Origin: CAZIAK01 sp964537035
Lineage (GTDB): Bacteria; Planctomycetota; B15-G4
Assembly (NCBI GenBank): GCA_964537035.1
Contig: CAZIAK010000002.1
Coordinates: 62,001-126,000 of the forward strand
Direction: 5' to 3'
DNA: 64,000 nt
Shown here: one piece after another, positions 53,343 to 61,588 of the stretch
Numbering within the stretch: the first letter of the stretch is position 1
Layout: every line of letters begins with the position of its first letter
Made by a program: the position numbers and the translations under genes
Notes under the pieces: model-generated
Told to the model about the DNA's origin: nothing
The model's input: the letters and a program-made list of their open reading frames with translations, nothing else
Database searches by the model: none

Positions 53343-54149
53343 ATGAAAACGCCCTACGAGCAGGCCATCGCCTCCTTGCTGCAAGACGTCGCCTCGGGGC
53401 AGGTCCCTCCCGAGGCGGCGCTCAGCCGGCTGAGAGACCTGCCCACAGATCACATGGGCTTTGCCCAGCTCGATCACCACCGGGTGCTGCGCACGGGCGT
53501 CCCCGAGGTGGTCTACGGCGAGGGCAAGGAGCCTGACCAGATCGCCGCCATCGTCGAGCGCTTGAAAGGCCGGGGCCACCCGGTGCTGATCACGCGCCTG
53601 TCTGCCGAGGTCTTCGCCCTCTGCAGAGAACGGCTCGAAGCAGGCGCGGTGGGCGAGAGTTCATTCGACCCCGGCTCTCGCACCTGGATCTGGACGGACG
53701 GCAGCCCGCTCCCCGCTCCCATCGGCAACATTGTCGTGGCCTGCGCCGGCACGTCAGACCTGCCCGTGGCCGAAGAGGCCGCTCGGACGGCGGAGGCGTT
53801 TGGCAATCGCGTGGAACGCGTGGTCGACGTGGGCGTGGCGGGCCTGCACCGCACCTTGGCCAGCCTGGACACGCTGCGCAACGCCACCGTACTCATCGTG
53901 GTTGCGGGCATGGAGGGCGCCCTGCCTTCGGTCATCGCCGGCCTGGTGGCCAGCCCGGTGATCGCCGTGCCCACCAGCGTGGGCTACGGCTCCAGCTTCG
54001 GCGGGCTGGCGGCCCTGTTGGCCATGCTCAACTCCTGCGCGCCGGGGGTCACCGTGGTCAACATCGACAACGGCTTCGGCGCCGCCTGCGCTGCCTCGCT
54101 GATCAACCGAGGCAGCGCGGTCGTCGCCGAGGGCACCGCCAGACCATGA
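53343..54149 (+). CDS. larB: Nickel-pincer cofactor biosynthesis protein LarB
   Basis: 268 residues. LarB carboxylates the nicotinate ring of nicotinic acid adenine dinucleotide and hydrolyses the phosphoanhydride, the first step to the nickel-pincer nucleotide (NPN). The N-terminal part has LDHHRVLRTGVPEVVYGEGK; the C-terminal part is PurE-like, with VACAGTSDLPVAEEAA, VVAGMEGALPSVIAGLV and the glycine-rich VPTSVGYGSSFGG. The length is normal. It overlaps larC by four bases (ATGA). Confidence 0.95.
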   Translation: MKTPYEQAIASLLQDVASGQVPPEAALSRLRDLPTDHMGFAQLDHHRVLRTGVPEVVYGEGKEPDQIAAIVERLKGRGHPVLITRLSAEVFALCRERLEAGAVGESSFDPGSRTWIWTDGSPLPAPIGNIVVACAGTSDLPVAEEAARTAEAFGNRVERVVDVGVAGLHRTLASLDTLRNATVLIVVAGMEGALPSVIAGLVASPVIAVPTSVGYGSSFGGLAALLAMLNSCAPGVTVVNIDNGFGAACAASLINRGSAVVAEGTARP

Positions 54150-55336
54150 CCGTCCACCTGCACTTCGATCTGGTCGGTGGCATCGCCGGCGACATGACCG
54201 TGGCCGCCCTGCTCGATGTGGGCGCGTCCTTCGATGAGCTGCAGCAGACCTTGGCCAAGACCGGGTTGCCCCTGACCTCCATCGCCGCCCAGCACACCTG
54301 GAAGGGCGGCATGGCCGGCACGACCTTCGACGTCAGCGCCGAAGCCCAACCGCCATCCCGTCATTGGCGGGACATCCGTGGCCTGATCGAACAGGCGGCT
54401 CTGCCTGACAGAGCACGGGCCAGAGCGCTGAAGATCTTCGAGCTGCTCGCCAATGCCGAGGCCCAGACCCACGGCTGCACTCCAGACGAGGTGCACTTTC
54501 ACGAAGTGGGCGCCATGGACTCCATCGTGGACATCGTGGCCACCGCCCTGTGCCTCGAGCAGCTGGGGGCCAGCAGTTTCAGCTGCGGACGGATTCCGGT
54601 GTGCGAAGGACGGGTCTCCACCGAGCACGGCGTGTTGCCCCTGCCCGCGCCTGCCACGGCGCGCTTGCTGTCCGGCTTCACCGTGACGCCCATTCCCGGC
54701 ACCCTGGAGACGGTCACCCCCACCGGGGCCGCGATCCTTGCGACCCTCTGCGAGTCGTCCACACGGTGCCCTGAGATGGTCATGGGCAAGACGGGGACGG
54801 GGCTGGGCACCGCCGAGCTGCCCGACCGGCCCAACGTGCTGCGGGTGCTGCAGGGCACGCCCACAGGCAGCGAGCCAGGTCTCGCCACGGCCGAGGCCGT
54901 GGTGCTCGCGGCCAACATCGACGACATGGACCCGCGGCTCTACGGGGCGGTGAGCGCAGCCCTGTTCGAGGCCGGCGCCCTCGATGTGGCCCTGCTGCCC
55001 ATCCAGATGAAGAAGGGGCGGCCGGGGACGTTGCTGCAGGTGCAGTGTCGTCCAGATCTCGAAGGCCTGCTCACCGGCATCATGCTGCGAGAGACCACGA
55101 CCCTGGGAGTGCGTAGCCACGATGTGCGTCGCACCGAGCTGGCCCGCCGATTCGAGACAGTCACCACGCCCTGGGGACCGATCCCGGTGAAGCTGGGGCT
55201 GCTCGGTGGCGAAGTGATCAGCATGGCCCCCGAGTACGACGATTGCTTGCAGCTGGCCTCCGCTGCGGGCGTCCCGGTGAAAGATATCCTGGCCGCGGCG
55301 GCCGCAGCAGCCCAGACCAGCCGAGGTCTCTCATGA
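54146..55336 (+). CDS. larC: Nickel-pincer cofactor nickel insertase LarC
   Basis: 396 residues, one uninterrupted frame; in Lactobacillus plantarum larC needs a programmed frameshift, here it does not. LarC inserts nickel into the pincer in a CTP-dependent step. Motifs include GGIAGDMTVAALLDVG, HFHEVGAMDSIVDIVATA, GVLPLPAPATA and, in the C-terminal half, NIDDMDPRLYGAV and RPGTLLQVQC. The usual DCFSGISGDM start is DLVGGIAGDM here. It overlaps both neighbours by four bases, so larB, larC and larE are translationally coupled. Confidence 0.95.
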   Translation: MTVHLHFDLVGGIAGDMTVAALLDVGASFDELQQTLAKTGLPLTSIAAQHTWKGGMAGTTFDVSAEAQPPSRHWRDIRGLIEQAALPDRARARALKIFELLANAEAQTHGCTPDEVHFHEVGAMDSIVDIVATALCLEQLGASSFSCGRIPVCEGRVSTEHGVLPLPAPATARLLSGFTVTPIPGTLETVTPTGAAILATLCESSTRCPEMVMGKTGTGLGTAELPDRPNVLRVLQGTPTGSEPGLATAEAVVLAANIDDMDPRLYGAVSAALFEAGALDVALLPIQMKKGRPGTLLQVQCRPDLEGLLTGIMLRETTTLGVRSHDVRRTELARRFETVTTPWGPIPVKLGLLGGEVISMAPEYDDCLQLASAAGVPVKDILAAAAAAAQTSRGLS

Positions 55337-56169
55337 CGGACTGCGCCCAGCTGATCGACGCCTTGCAGCGCAACGTGGCCGCTCACGAGTCTGCGGTGGT
55401 GGCGTTCTCTGGCGGCGTGGACAGCACCCTGGTGCTCAAGATCGCCGCCGATGTGCTGGGCGATCGGGTGCTCGCCGTCACCGGCGACTCTGCCTCGGTG
55501 GCCCCGGCCGAGCTGGCCCACGCTCAAGACCTGGCCGCCGAGCTGGGAGCGCGGCTGCGACGGGCGCCGACCCACGAGCTCGACGTCCCTGCCTACGCAG
55601 CCAACCCTGACAACCGCTGTTTTCACTGCAAGACAGAGCTCTATTCGGTGTGCCGGAGCGTCGCCGACCATGAAGGTCTGTCGGTCATTCTCGACGGCAC
55701 CAACGGCGACGACGGCAGCGAGTGGCGCCCCGGATTGGCGGCGGGCGACCAAGCCGGTGTGCGCTCACCCCTGCGCGAGTGCGGCCTCAGCAAAGACGAC
55801 GTCCGGGCGGTGGCCCGTCAGCTCGGCCTCTCCAACTGGGACAAGCCCGCACTGGCCTGTCTGGCTTCGCGCCTGCCCTATGGCACCCGGGTCACGGCCC
55901 AACGGCTCGCCGCAGTGGACAGTGTCGAGCAGCACCTGCGATCCATGGGCTTTGTCGACGTCCGCGCCCGACACCACGGCCTCACCGTGCATCTGGAGGT
56001 CGACCCGGACCGGGTGCACGAACTCCAGCAGCGAGAGAGCGAGGGCGCGCTCTTGTCCGTGGTTCAAGGCGCAGGATTCGAGCACATGGTGATCACTCCC
56101 GAGGGGTATCGTCGGGGGCGCCTGAACGATGATCTGAACCCGACGCCCGCCGGCCCACCGGGAGCCTGA
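55333..56169 (+). CDS. larE: Nickel-pincer sulfurtransferase LarE
   Basis: 278 residues from the ATG overlapping the larC stop. LarE activates the carboxylated precursor with ATP (PP-loop AFSGGVDSTLV) and transfers sulfur. ACLASRLPYG places a cysteine at residue 176, the same number as the sacrificial Cys176 of the L. plantarum enzyme, so this looks like the single-Cys, self-sacrificing type. CFHC at 96-99 is also present. No larA is found in the window, so the client of the cofactor is encoded elsewhere. Confidence 0.95.
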   Translation: MTDCAQLIDALQRNVAAHESAVVAFSGGVDSTLVLKIAADVLGDRVLAVTGDSASVAPAELAHAQDLAAELGARLRRAPTHELDVPAYAANPDNRCFHCKTELYSVCRSVADHEGLSVILDGTNGDDGSEWRPGLAAGDQAGVRSPLRECGLSKDDVRAVARQLGLSNWDKPALACLASRLPYGTRVTAQRLAAVDSVEQHLRSMGFVDVRARHHGLTVHLEVDPDRVHELQQRESEGALLSVVQGAGFEHMVITPEGYRRGRLNDDLNPTPAGPPGA

Positions 56170-56171
56170 CC

Positions 56172-57098
56172 TTGCTGAAGATCGCGACCTTGCTGCTCGT
56201 AGCGTTGATCGGTGCGCTGTGCGGTCCGGCCTCCGCCCAGTACGGCAGCGAGGATCCCCGATTCGAAGAGGATCCGCGGGACGAGCCCGTCGATCCCCGC
56301 GAAGAGAAAGATCCCCGAGACGCAGATGTCGAGGCCAGAGAAGCCGAGCTGATCGAGACCCTCTCCACCCATCAGCTCTTCGACCAGCTGTATGAGAAGG
56401 ACGACCGCCAGGCCCTGGCCACCGCCTTCGGAGAGTTCAGCTGGGAGCTGCTCGACTATCTGGACAAGATGTGCGAGCGCTGGCACGCCATGGTCGACGG
56501 CGGCGCCCTGGAGAACGACACTCGACGCCTCGAAGCGGACACCCTGCGTGAGCGCTGCCTCGACATGGCCCGTCTCTGCGACGAGGTCACCGGCGAGACC
56601 ACCCTCTATCTCTACACCGACAGGCAGTTCAGCTGGGACGCAGAGGAGCGGCTGGCCTTTCGTGAAGAGCAGGCCCAGTACGCCCTGGCGCTGCGCCTTG
56701 TCGACCAAGCCGTCGACTCCGATGGGCTCACCCTGGCCCTCACTCCCCTGGGACGGGCCCTCACCAGCGCACAGATCCTGGGTGACACATGGGGCCAGAC
56801 AAGAGCCCTGGCCCTCACGGCTCGCATCCACGCCGCCAACGACGACCTGGACGCCGCGGCCACCACCATGCTCGACGGGCTGGCCCTGGGCCGTCAGATC
56901 CATGACCTGGACACGGTCTGGGTCGCACTTTCCATGCGTTACTCGGCAGCCATCGACGGCGCCCTCTGGGAGGAGGCCGAGGCCACCCTCGAAGATCAGT
57001 ACAATCTGTCCATCGAACTGGGCGATGAGCCGACCGCCATCCGGATCATGCAGCGGCTGGTCGAACTCGACGACTACGTCAGCACCTTGAGCAACTGA
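56172..57098 (+). CDS. Secreted helical protein in the lar operon, unknown function
   Basis: 308 residues from a TTG that has GGGAG about 7 bases upstream and gives a clean signal peptide (MLKIATLLLVALIGAL, cleavage after ASA). A strongly acidic Asp/Glu/Pro-rich linker follows (about residues 24-62). The rest is helical with TPR-like pairs (AQYALALRLVDQAV, GQTRALALTARIHAANDDLD, EEAEATLEDQYNLSIELGD). It is probably periplasmic and may mediate protein contacts. It begins two bases after larE and is thus likely in the operon, although a cofactor role is not implied by its sequence. Confidence 0.7.
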   Translation: MLKIATLLLVALIGALCGPASAQYGSEDPRFEEDPRDEPVDPREEKDPRDADVEAREAELIETLSTHQLFDQLYEKDDRQALATAFGEFSWELLDYLDKMCERWHAMVDGGALENDTRRLEADTLRERCLDMARLCDEVTGETTLYLYTDRQFSWDAEERLAFREEQAQYALALRLVDQAVDSDGLTLALTPLGRALTSAQILGDTWGQTRALALTARIHAANDDLDAAATTMLDGLALGRQIHDLDTVWVALSMRYSAAIDGALWEEAEATLEDQYNLSIELGDEPTAIRIMQRLVELDDYVSTLSN

Positions 57099-57108
57099 CA
57101 GACCCAGC

Positions 57109-57117
57109 TGCTAGAAT
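57109..57117 (+). promoter_or_regulatory. Extended -10 element of the ArsC-like gene
   Basis: TGC-TAGAAT is the best -10 in the window. It lies 27 bases before the ATG at 57145, with a GGGAG ribosome-binding site between. A TTGAGC 19 bases upstream may be the -35. Confidence 0.5.
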
Positions 57118-57144
57118 CCACGGGCACGCCATTCGGGAGTTGGC

Positions 57145-57495
57145 ATGGCACGCAAGATCGACTGGTACTACCGCCGCAACAGCTGCGCCACCTGCGCCAA
57201 GGCCGACGCCTTCCTTGAGGCACGAGGCCTGACGGCTCGCGAGGTCGTCGACGCACGCAAGGTCAAGCTGCCCAAGCGCGAGACCGTGTTGATGCTGCGC
57301 AGCACCGTGCGGCTCGTGTCGGTCAAGGGCAAGACGGTCCACGACTGGAACCTCAAGAAGGACCCACCCATCGAGAAAGACCTGTTCGGGTCGATCATGG
57401 GGTCCACTGGCAACCTGCGCTCGCCCGCACTCAGAATCGGCAAGACCCTGGTGGTCGGCTTCGACGAGTCCCTCTGGGCCGACCTGCTCTCCTGA
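57145..57495 (+). CDS. ArsC/Spx-like thioredoxin-fold protein
   Basis: 116 residues. RRNSCATCAKADAFLEARG carries a CxxC (C14, C17) at the start of helix 1, as in ArsC/YffB/Spx relatives, and LRSPALRIGKTLVVGFDE near the C-terminus has the cis-Pro region and final strand. The central segment (DARKVKLPKRETVLML) differs from arsenate reductases, which have a conserved Arg here, so arsenate reduction is uncertain. It could be a disulfide reductase or a Spx-like adapter. Cytoplasmic. It has its own promoter and a hairpin after the gene. Confidence 0.75.
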   Translation: MARKIDWYYRRNSCATCAKADAFLEARGLTAREVVDARKVKLPKRETVLMLRSTVRLVSVKGKTVHDWNLKKDPPIEKDLFGSIMGSTGNLRSPALRIGKTLVVGFDESLWADLLS

Positions 57496-57574
57496 CGGAG
57501 ACGGCCTGAAGCACAAGGCCGCTCAAGGCCTGTCAGGGCCGAGATCGAGACTGGCCGGGGCTTGGACGCATCAG

Positions 57575-57599
57575 CCCGCGCCCTTGGGGGCCGCGCGGG
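57575..57599. terminator. GC-rich hairpin between convergent genes
   Basis: CCCGCGC and GCGCGGG form a perfect 7-bp stem with an 11-base loop between the convergent ArsC-like and Mo-domain genes. There is no T-run. Confidence 0.4.
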
Positions 57600-57625
57600 G
57601 ACCGGCTCGATGAGCCCTCAGGCCA

Positions 57626-58105
57626 TCAATCGTTGGCGTGAATCGCCTGGTGCTCAGCCTTGTTGCTGGGCCGGGTGTCCTTGCCCTTCTCTGCGGTCAG
57701 GGTGATGCGCCGGGCGCCCTTCACCTTGGTGCAATCGTCGGGATGGAAGGGGATCAAGAACCGCACCGGGCCGCCTGCATCTCGGTCCAGCGGCTTCTTG
57801 CCCTGGCCGTAGACGATCAGGGCGGTCTCGGAGGCCTCGCGCAAGGGCAGGCTCACCGAGAAGCGGCCGTCTTCAGAGGCGACCGTCAGCCAGCTGGCCC
57901 CGAGATCGGGCCCGGCGATGTCGATCAGGCCCCGCAAGCGCACCGCCGAGCCCTTCAACCGGGCATCGATCTTGGAGACATCGGGCACCTGGTAGTCGCT
58001 GTGCAGGCTGGCCATGTCGTGATAGCTGAAGCTGGTCGCACGGGCGCACTCGCCCTCGATGGTCAGGATGCCGTGGGTGTTGGCCTTGGCCTTGCGGAAG
58101 GGCAT
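57626..58105 (-). CDS. Small molybdopterin-binding-domain protein (SUOX-like fragment)
   Basis: 159 residues. The segment VRLRGLIDIAGPDLGASW, EDGRFSVSLPL, ALIVYGQGKKPL and GGPVRFLIPF followed by VKGARRITL aligns with the C-terminal half of the sulfite-oxidase/MsrP molybdopterin domain. The catalytic Cys that holds Mo in those enzymes is not found in the expected place; the only cysteines are in GECARA near the N-terminus and DDCTK near the C-terminus. No signal peptide. It may bind a cofactor without catalysis or be a reduced family member. The gene diverges from the isc operon with 255 bases between. Confidence 0.65.
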   Translation of the reverse strand: MPFRKAKANTHGILTIEGECARATSFSYHDMASLHSDYQVPDVSKIDARLKGSAVRLRGLIDIAGPDLGASWLTVASEDGRFSVSLPLREASETALIVYGQGKKPLDRDAGGPVRFLIPFHPDDCTKVKGARRITLTAEKGKDTRPSNKAEHQAIHAND

Positions 58106-58227
58106 GGGATCTGAATCCGGTGATCTGGGGAGGCGTCGCCCAGGCGGCGACGGCTGAGCGGCCGGGCATTGTGCCGACTGGGGCAGCCGAGGGGGCAGGT
58201 GATCTGAGCAAAAACCCGGCCCGGAAC

Positions 58228-58256
58228 TGGAAAGAGGAGTAAACTCTGGCTATTAT
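58228..58256 (+). promoter_or_regulatory. Promoter of the isc operon with an overlapping palindrome
   Basis: TGGAAA and TATTAT are separated by 17 bases. In the spacer GAGTAAACTC (58237-58246) is a near-palindrome, a plausible site for the first gene's Rrf2 product to repress its own operon. The leader is about 100 bases long. Confidence 0.4.
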
Positions 58257-58360
58257 CCGCAGCCCACGCCCTGAAGCCTGCAGAAGCCCCACTCAGGGTC
58301 CGATAGCACCCCTGACTTGCGGGCCCTCCACGGCCTACCCCATCTCCTGACCTGACCAGC

Positions 58361-58792
58361 ATGATCCGCTTCTCGAAAATGGCTGACTACGGCGTTCTGC
58401 TGCTGGGACATTTCGTCCGCAACGCTGGCGAGCTCTCCTCAGCTGCCGATCTCTCGGAGGCCTTTCACATGCCTCGGTCGGTGGTGGCCAACCTGCTCAA
58501 GGCCTTCCGTGAGGCGGGGCTGCTGACCTCCAAGCGCGGCCTGCGTGGCGGCTATCAGCTGGCTCGCCCAGCCCACGAGATCACTCTTCTTGAAGTCCTC
58601 AAGGTCGTCGATGGCCCGGTGCGGCTCATCGACTGCGCCGTGGTCGATCTGACAGACGTCTGTGACTACGAGGACGTCTGCACCTCGCGCCATCCCATGC
58701 AGGCCGTGAACCAACGCATCGTCGACATGCTCGACAGCATGTCACTTGCCGAAATCATCACCACCAACGAACCCATCTCGTCCGATCCCTGA
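58361..58792 (+). CDS. Rrf2-family regulator of the isc operon (IscR/SufR-like)
   Basis: 143 residues. MIRFSKMADYGVLLLGHF is the first helix of the Rrf2 fold; MPRSVVANLLKAFREAGLL is the recognition region and RGLRGGYQLARP the wing. Cysteines at 92, 101 and 107 are likely Fe-S ligands. The N-terminus resembles the SUF-type regulator branch more than E. coli IscR, so I give no gene symbol. As first gene of the operon it most likely represses or activates isc according to cluster supply. iscS follows four bases after the stop. Confidence 0.9.
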   Translation: MIRFSKMADYGVLLLGHFVRNAGELSSAADLSEAFHMPRSVVANLLKAFREAGLLTSKRGLRGGYQLARPAHEITLLEVLKVVDGPVRLIDCAVVDLTDVCDYEDVCTSRHPMQAVNQRIVDMLDSMSLAEIITTNEPISSDP

Positions 58793-58796
58793 ATCC

Positions 58797-60011
58797 ATGA
58801 CTCACATCTATCTCGACAACAACGCCACCACGCGGGTCGACCCGCGAGTGCTCGACGTCATGCTGCCCTACTTCTCCGATGACTACGGCAACGCCGCCAG
58901 CAAGAGCCACAGCTTCGGCTGGACCGCAGGCGACGCGGTGAAGCTCGCTCGGCAGCAGGTGGCTGACCTGCTGGGCGCCGATCCGAAAGAGATCCTCTTC
59001 ACCAGCGGTGCCACCGAATCAGACAACCTGGCCATCAAGGGCACGGTGGAGATGCTGGCCAAGAAGGGCAAGCACATCATCACCAGCGTGATCGAGCACA
59101 AGGCCATCCTCGACACCGCCCACTATCTCGAGAGCAAGGGCCTGGCCGACGTGACCTGGCTGCCGGTCGACAAGAACGGCCTGGTCACCGCCGAGCAGGT
59201 CGAAGCGGCCGTGCGGGACGACACGGTGCTGATCAGCATCATGGCCGCCAACAACGAGATCGGCGTGATCGAGCCCATCGCCGAGATCGGCGCCATGGCC
59301 CGCGAGAGGGGCATCTGGTTTCACAGCGACGCCACCCAGGCCATCGCCAAGGTGCCCTTCGACGTGGGCGAGATGAACGTGGACATGGCCAGCCTCTCGG
59401 CCCACAAGATCTACGGTCCCAAGGGCGTGGGCGCCCTCTACGTGCGCCGCCGCAACCCTCGGGTGCGCCTGACGCCGCAGATGCATGGCGGCGGTCACGA
59501 ACGCGGGATGCGCTCGGGCACCCTGAATGTCCCCGGAATCGTGGGCCTGGGCGAAGCCTGCCGCATCGCCCGCGAAGACCTGCAGCGGGACATGACCCAC
59601 AGCCTGGCCCTGCGCACCCGCCTCGAGCAACGCATCCGTGCCGAGCTCGATCACATCGAGCTGAATGGCGACGAAAAGCATCGGCTGCCCTCCACGTTCA
59701 ACATCTCCTTCGCCTATGTCGAAGGTGAATCCCTGATCATGGGCATGCCCGAGGTCGCCGTTTCTTCTGGCTCTGCCTGCACGTCCGCAAGCCTCGAGCC
59801 CAGCTACGTCTTGCGGGCCATTGGTGTCGGCGACGACCTGGCCCACAGCTCCATCCGCTTCTCCATTGGACGCTTCACCACCGAGGCCGAGGTCGATCAG
59901 GCCGCCGACGTGGTGATCAAGACCGTCAAGCGCCTGCGGGACATGTCACCGCTCTACGAGATGGCCCAAGAGGGCATCGATCTCAGTGAAGTGAAGTGGC
60001 ACTCCCCCTGA
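58797..60011 (+). CDS. iscS: Cysteine desulfurase IscS
   Basis: 404 residues, E. coli IscS length. PLP-dependent enzyme that takes sulfur from cysteine. The start MTHIYLDNNATTRVDP is canonical. The PLP lysine is K204 in SLSAHKIYGPKG, and the persulfide Cys is C328 in SSGSACTSAS, on the long IscS-type loop. The ATG at 58797 is preferred over an upstream in-frame ATG inside the regulator gene. Its sulfur also may supply FdhD and LarE-independent routes. Confidence 0.97.
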   Translation: MTHIYLDNNATTRVDPRVLDVMLPYFSDDYGNAASKSHSFGWTAGDAVKLARQQVADLLGADPKEILFTSGATESDNLAIKGTVEMLAKKGKHIITSVIEHKAILDTAHYLESKGLADVTWLPVDKNGLVTAEQVEAAVRDDTVLISIMAANNEIGVIEPIAEIGAMARERGIWFHSDATQAIAKVPFDVGEMNVDMASLSAHKIYGPKGVGALYVRRRNPRVRLTPQMHGGGHERGMRSGTLNVPGIVGLGEACRIAREDLQRDMTHSLALRTRLEQRIRAELDHIELNGDEKHRLPSTFNISFAYVEGESLIMGMPEVAVSSGSACTSASLEPSYVLRAIGVGDDLAHSSIRFSIGRFTTEAEVDQAADVVIKTVKRLRDMSPLYEMAQEGIDLSEVKWHSP

Positions 60012-60073
60012 TCAGACCCAGCACCCTCTCCCTTTCCTGACTCCACACAAACAACCGAAACCGGAGCGCCCCG

Positions 60074-60457
60074 ATGGCGTACAGCAACAAGGTCCTCGAC
60101 CATTACGAACACCCCCGCAACGTCGGCAGCATGGACAAGGCCGACACGAAGGTAGGCACCGGCGTCGTCGGCGCACCTGAGTGCGGCGATGTGATGAAAC
60201 TGCAGATCCGTGTCAACGACGAGGGCGTCATCGAAGACGCCAAGTTCAAGACGTTCGGCTGCGGCTCGGCCATCGCCTCCTCGAGCCTGGCCACCGAGTG
60301 GGTCAAGGGCAAGACCGTCGATGAGGCCCTCGATATCAAGAACACCGACATCGTCGAGGAGCTCTCTCTTCCTCCGGTCAAGATCCACTGTTCGGTCCTG
60401 GCCGAAGACGCCATCCGTGCTGCCCTCGAAGACTATCGCGGCAAACAGAAGAGCTGA
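60074..60457 (+). CDS. iscU: Fe-S cluster scaffold IscU
   Basis: 127 residues. The three scaffold cysteines are C37 (GAPECGDV), C63 (FGCGSAIASS) and C106, next to H105. LPPVK at 99-103 is the HscA-binding motif, immediately before IHCS. An Asp two residues after C37 (GDV) is the residue that influences cluster release. All features fit a functional ISC scaffold. Confidence 0.98.
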   Translation: MAYSNKVLDHYEHPRNVGSMDKADTKVGTGVVGAPECGDVMKLQIRVNDEGVIEDAKFKTFGCGSAIASSSLATEWVKGKTVDEALDIKNTDIVEELSLPPVKIHCSVLAEDAIRAALEDYRGKQKS

Positions 60458-60485
60458 CTGGCGGCGCTGACCGTCCATCTGAAGA

Positions 60486-60890
60486 ATGATGACCATGAGC
60501 GACAAGAGCACCGATCAAGGCACCCACGATGAGCTCGGCAGCGAGACGGCCAGCGACGATCAGATCTGCATCACCGGCCTGGCAGCCAGCGAGTTCCAGC
60601 TGATCCTGAAGCAAAAGGACCTGCCTGCCGACACGGCCATGCGGCTGTCGGTCAAGGGCGGCGGCTGCTCAGGGTTCGAGTACCAGATCGACCTGGAGCA
60701 CAACCCGGCGGACGAGTTCGACGTCGAGACCTACCACCACGACGTGCGCGTGGTCATCGACATGAAGAGCGAGTTCTACATGTCCGGGACGACCATCGAC
60801 TTCAACGATGGCCTGATGGAGCGGGGCTTCACCTTCAAGAACCCCATCGCCAGCGGAACCTGCGGCTGCGGATCCTCCTTCTCGATCTGA
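60486..60890 (+). CDS. iscA: A-type Fe-S carrier IscA
   Basis: 134 residues. The ligands are C61 in GGGCSGFEY and C126/C128 in GTCGCGSSF at the C-terminus. An extra acidic N-terminal segment of about 26 residues precedes the conserved ITGLAASEFQ; ATGs at 60486 and 60495 are both in frame. It carries clusters from the scaffold to targets. Confidence 0.95.
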   Translation: MMTMSDKSTDQGTHDELGSETASDDQICITGLAASEFQLILKQKDLPADTAMRLSVKGGGCSGFEYQIDLEHNPADEFDVETYHHDVRVVIDMKSEFYMSGTTIDFNDGLMERGFTFKNPIASGTCGCGSSFSI

Positions 60891-60896
60891 GGACTC

Positions 60897-61580
60897 ATGT
60901 CTGCCTCTCCCACCGACACTGCTGCGGGCACCTGCCCCCATTGCCAGCAACCCGCCGGCAGCACCCTGGCCTGCCTGCCCTGCGGACGGCTGCTGGTCGA
61001 GCCCGAGGGCAGCAACCACTTCGAGCGTTTGGGGCAGTCCCCCACCCAGGCCTTTGACGCCGACAATGCCGAGCTCGTCTACCTGGCCTTGTCTCGGCTG
61101 ACTCATCCTGATTTTCACGGCGGCTCTGACGAGACCACCCAGGCCCTGGCGAACGCCCATTCGGCTCTGCTCAACGAGGCCTGGCGGGTGCTCAACGACG
61201 ACCAGCTGCGGGCCGAGTACCAGCTTGAGTTGCACGACCCGGGCGCCATGGAACGGCACAAGACGCTCTCACCCGCCTTCCTGATGGAGGCCATGGAGCT
61301 CTCCGAAGAACTCGAGTCGGCGAGGGCCACGGGCTGCGCCAAGACCATCGAGCGCATCCGCAGCGAAGCTGAGCGCGCCATTCGTGAGCGCATGGCCGGG
61401 GTGACCGCGGCCTGCACCGACACCATCGCCCGCATCGCCAGAGAGGCCCATCACCCGGGTGCCGAGAGCGGCACCTTGCCCACGGCCATGCTCACCCCGC
61501 ACCTCTGGAACACCGAACAGATCGCCACCCTGCTGAACCAGGCGCGAGTCTACAGACGCATTCTCCGAGACACGGATTGA
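60897..61580 (+). CDS. hscB: Co-chaperone HscB with N-terminal zinc ribbon
   Basis: 227 residues. The J-domain has HPD at 70-72 in LSRLTHPDFHGG, with ALANAHSALLNEAWRVL as the following helix; the C-terminal three-helix part binds IscU. Before it, C13-x2-C16 and C26-x2-C29 form a zinc ribbon as in eukaryotic HSCB and absent from E. coli HscB. It starts six bases after iscA and precedes hscA. Confidence 0.93.
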   Translation: MSASPTDTAAGTCPHCQQPAGSTLACLPCGRLLVEPEGSNHFERLGQSPTQAFDADNAELVYLALSRLTHPDFHGGSDETTQALANAHSALLNEAWRVLNDDQLRAEYQLELHDPGAMERHKTLSPAFLMEAMELSEELESARATGCAKTIERIRSEAERAIRERMAGVTAACTDTIARIAREAHHPGAESGTLPTAMLTPHLWNTEQIATLLNQARVYRRILRDTD

Positions 61581-61588
61581 CCAGCACC

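Noticed and set aside
51723..53579. 618-codon minus-strand open frame over the aldehyde dehydrogenase
   Set aside because: Shadow of a conserved ALDH7 gene.
54146..55336. Programmed frameshift in larC
   Set aside because: The frame is continuous through both halves, so no frameshift is needed.
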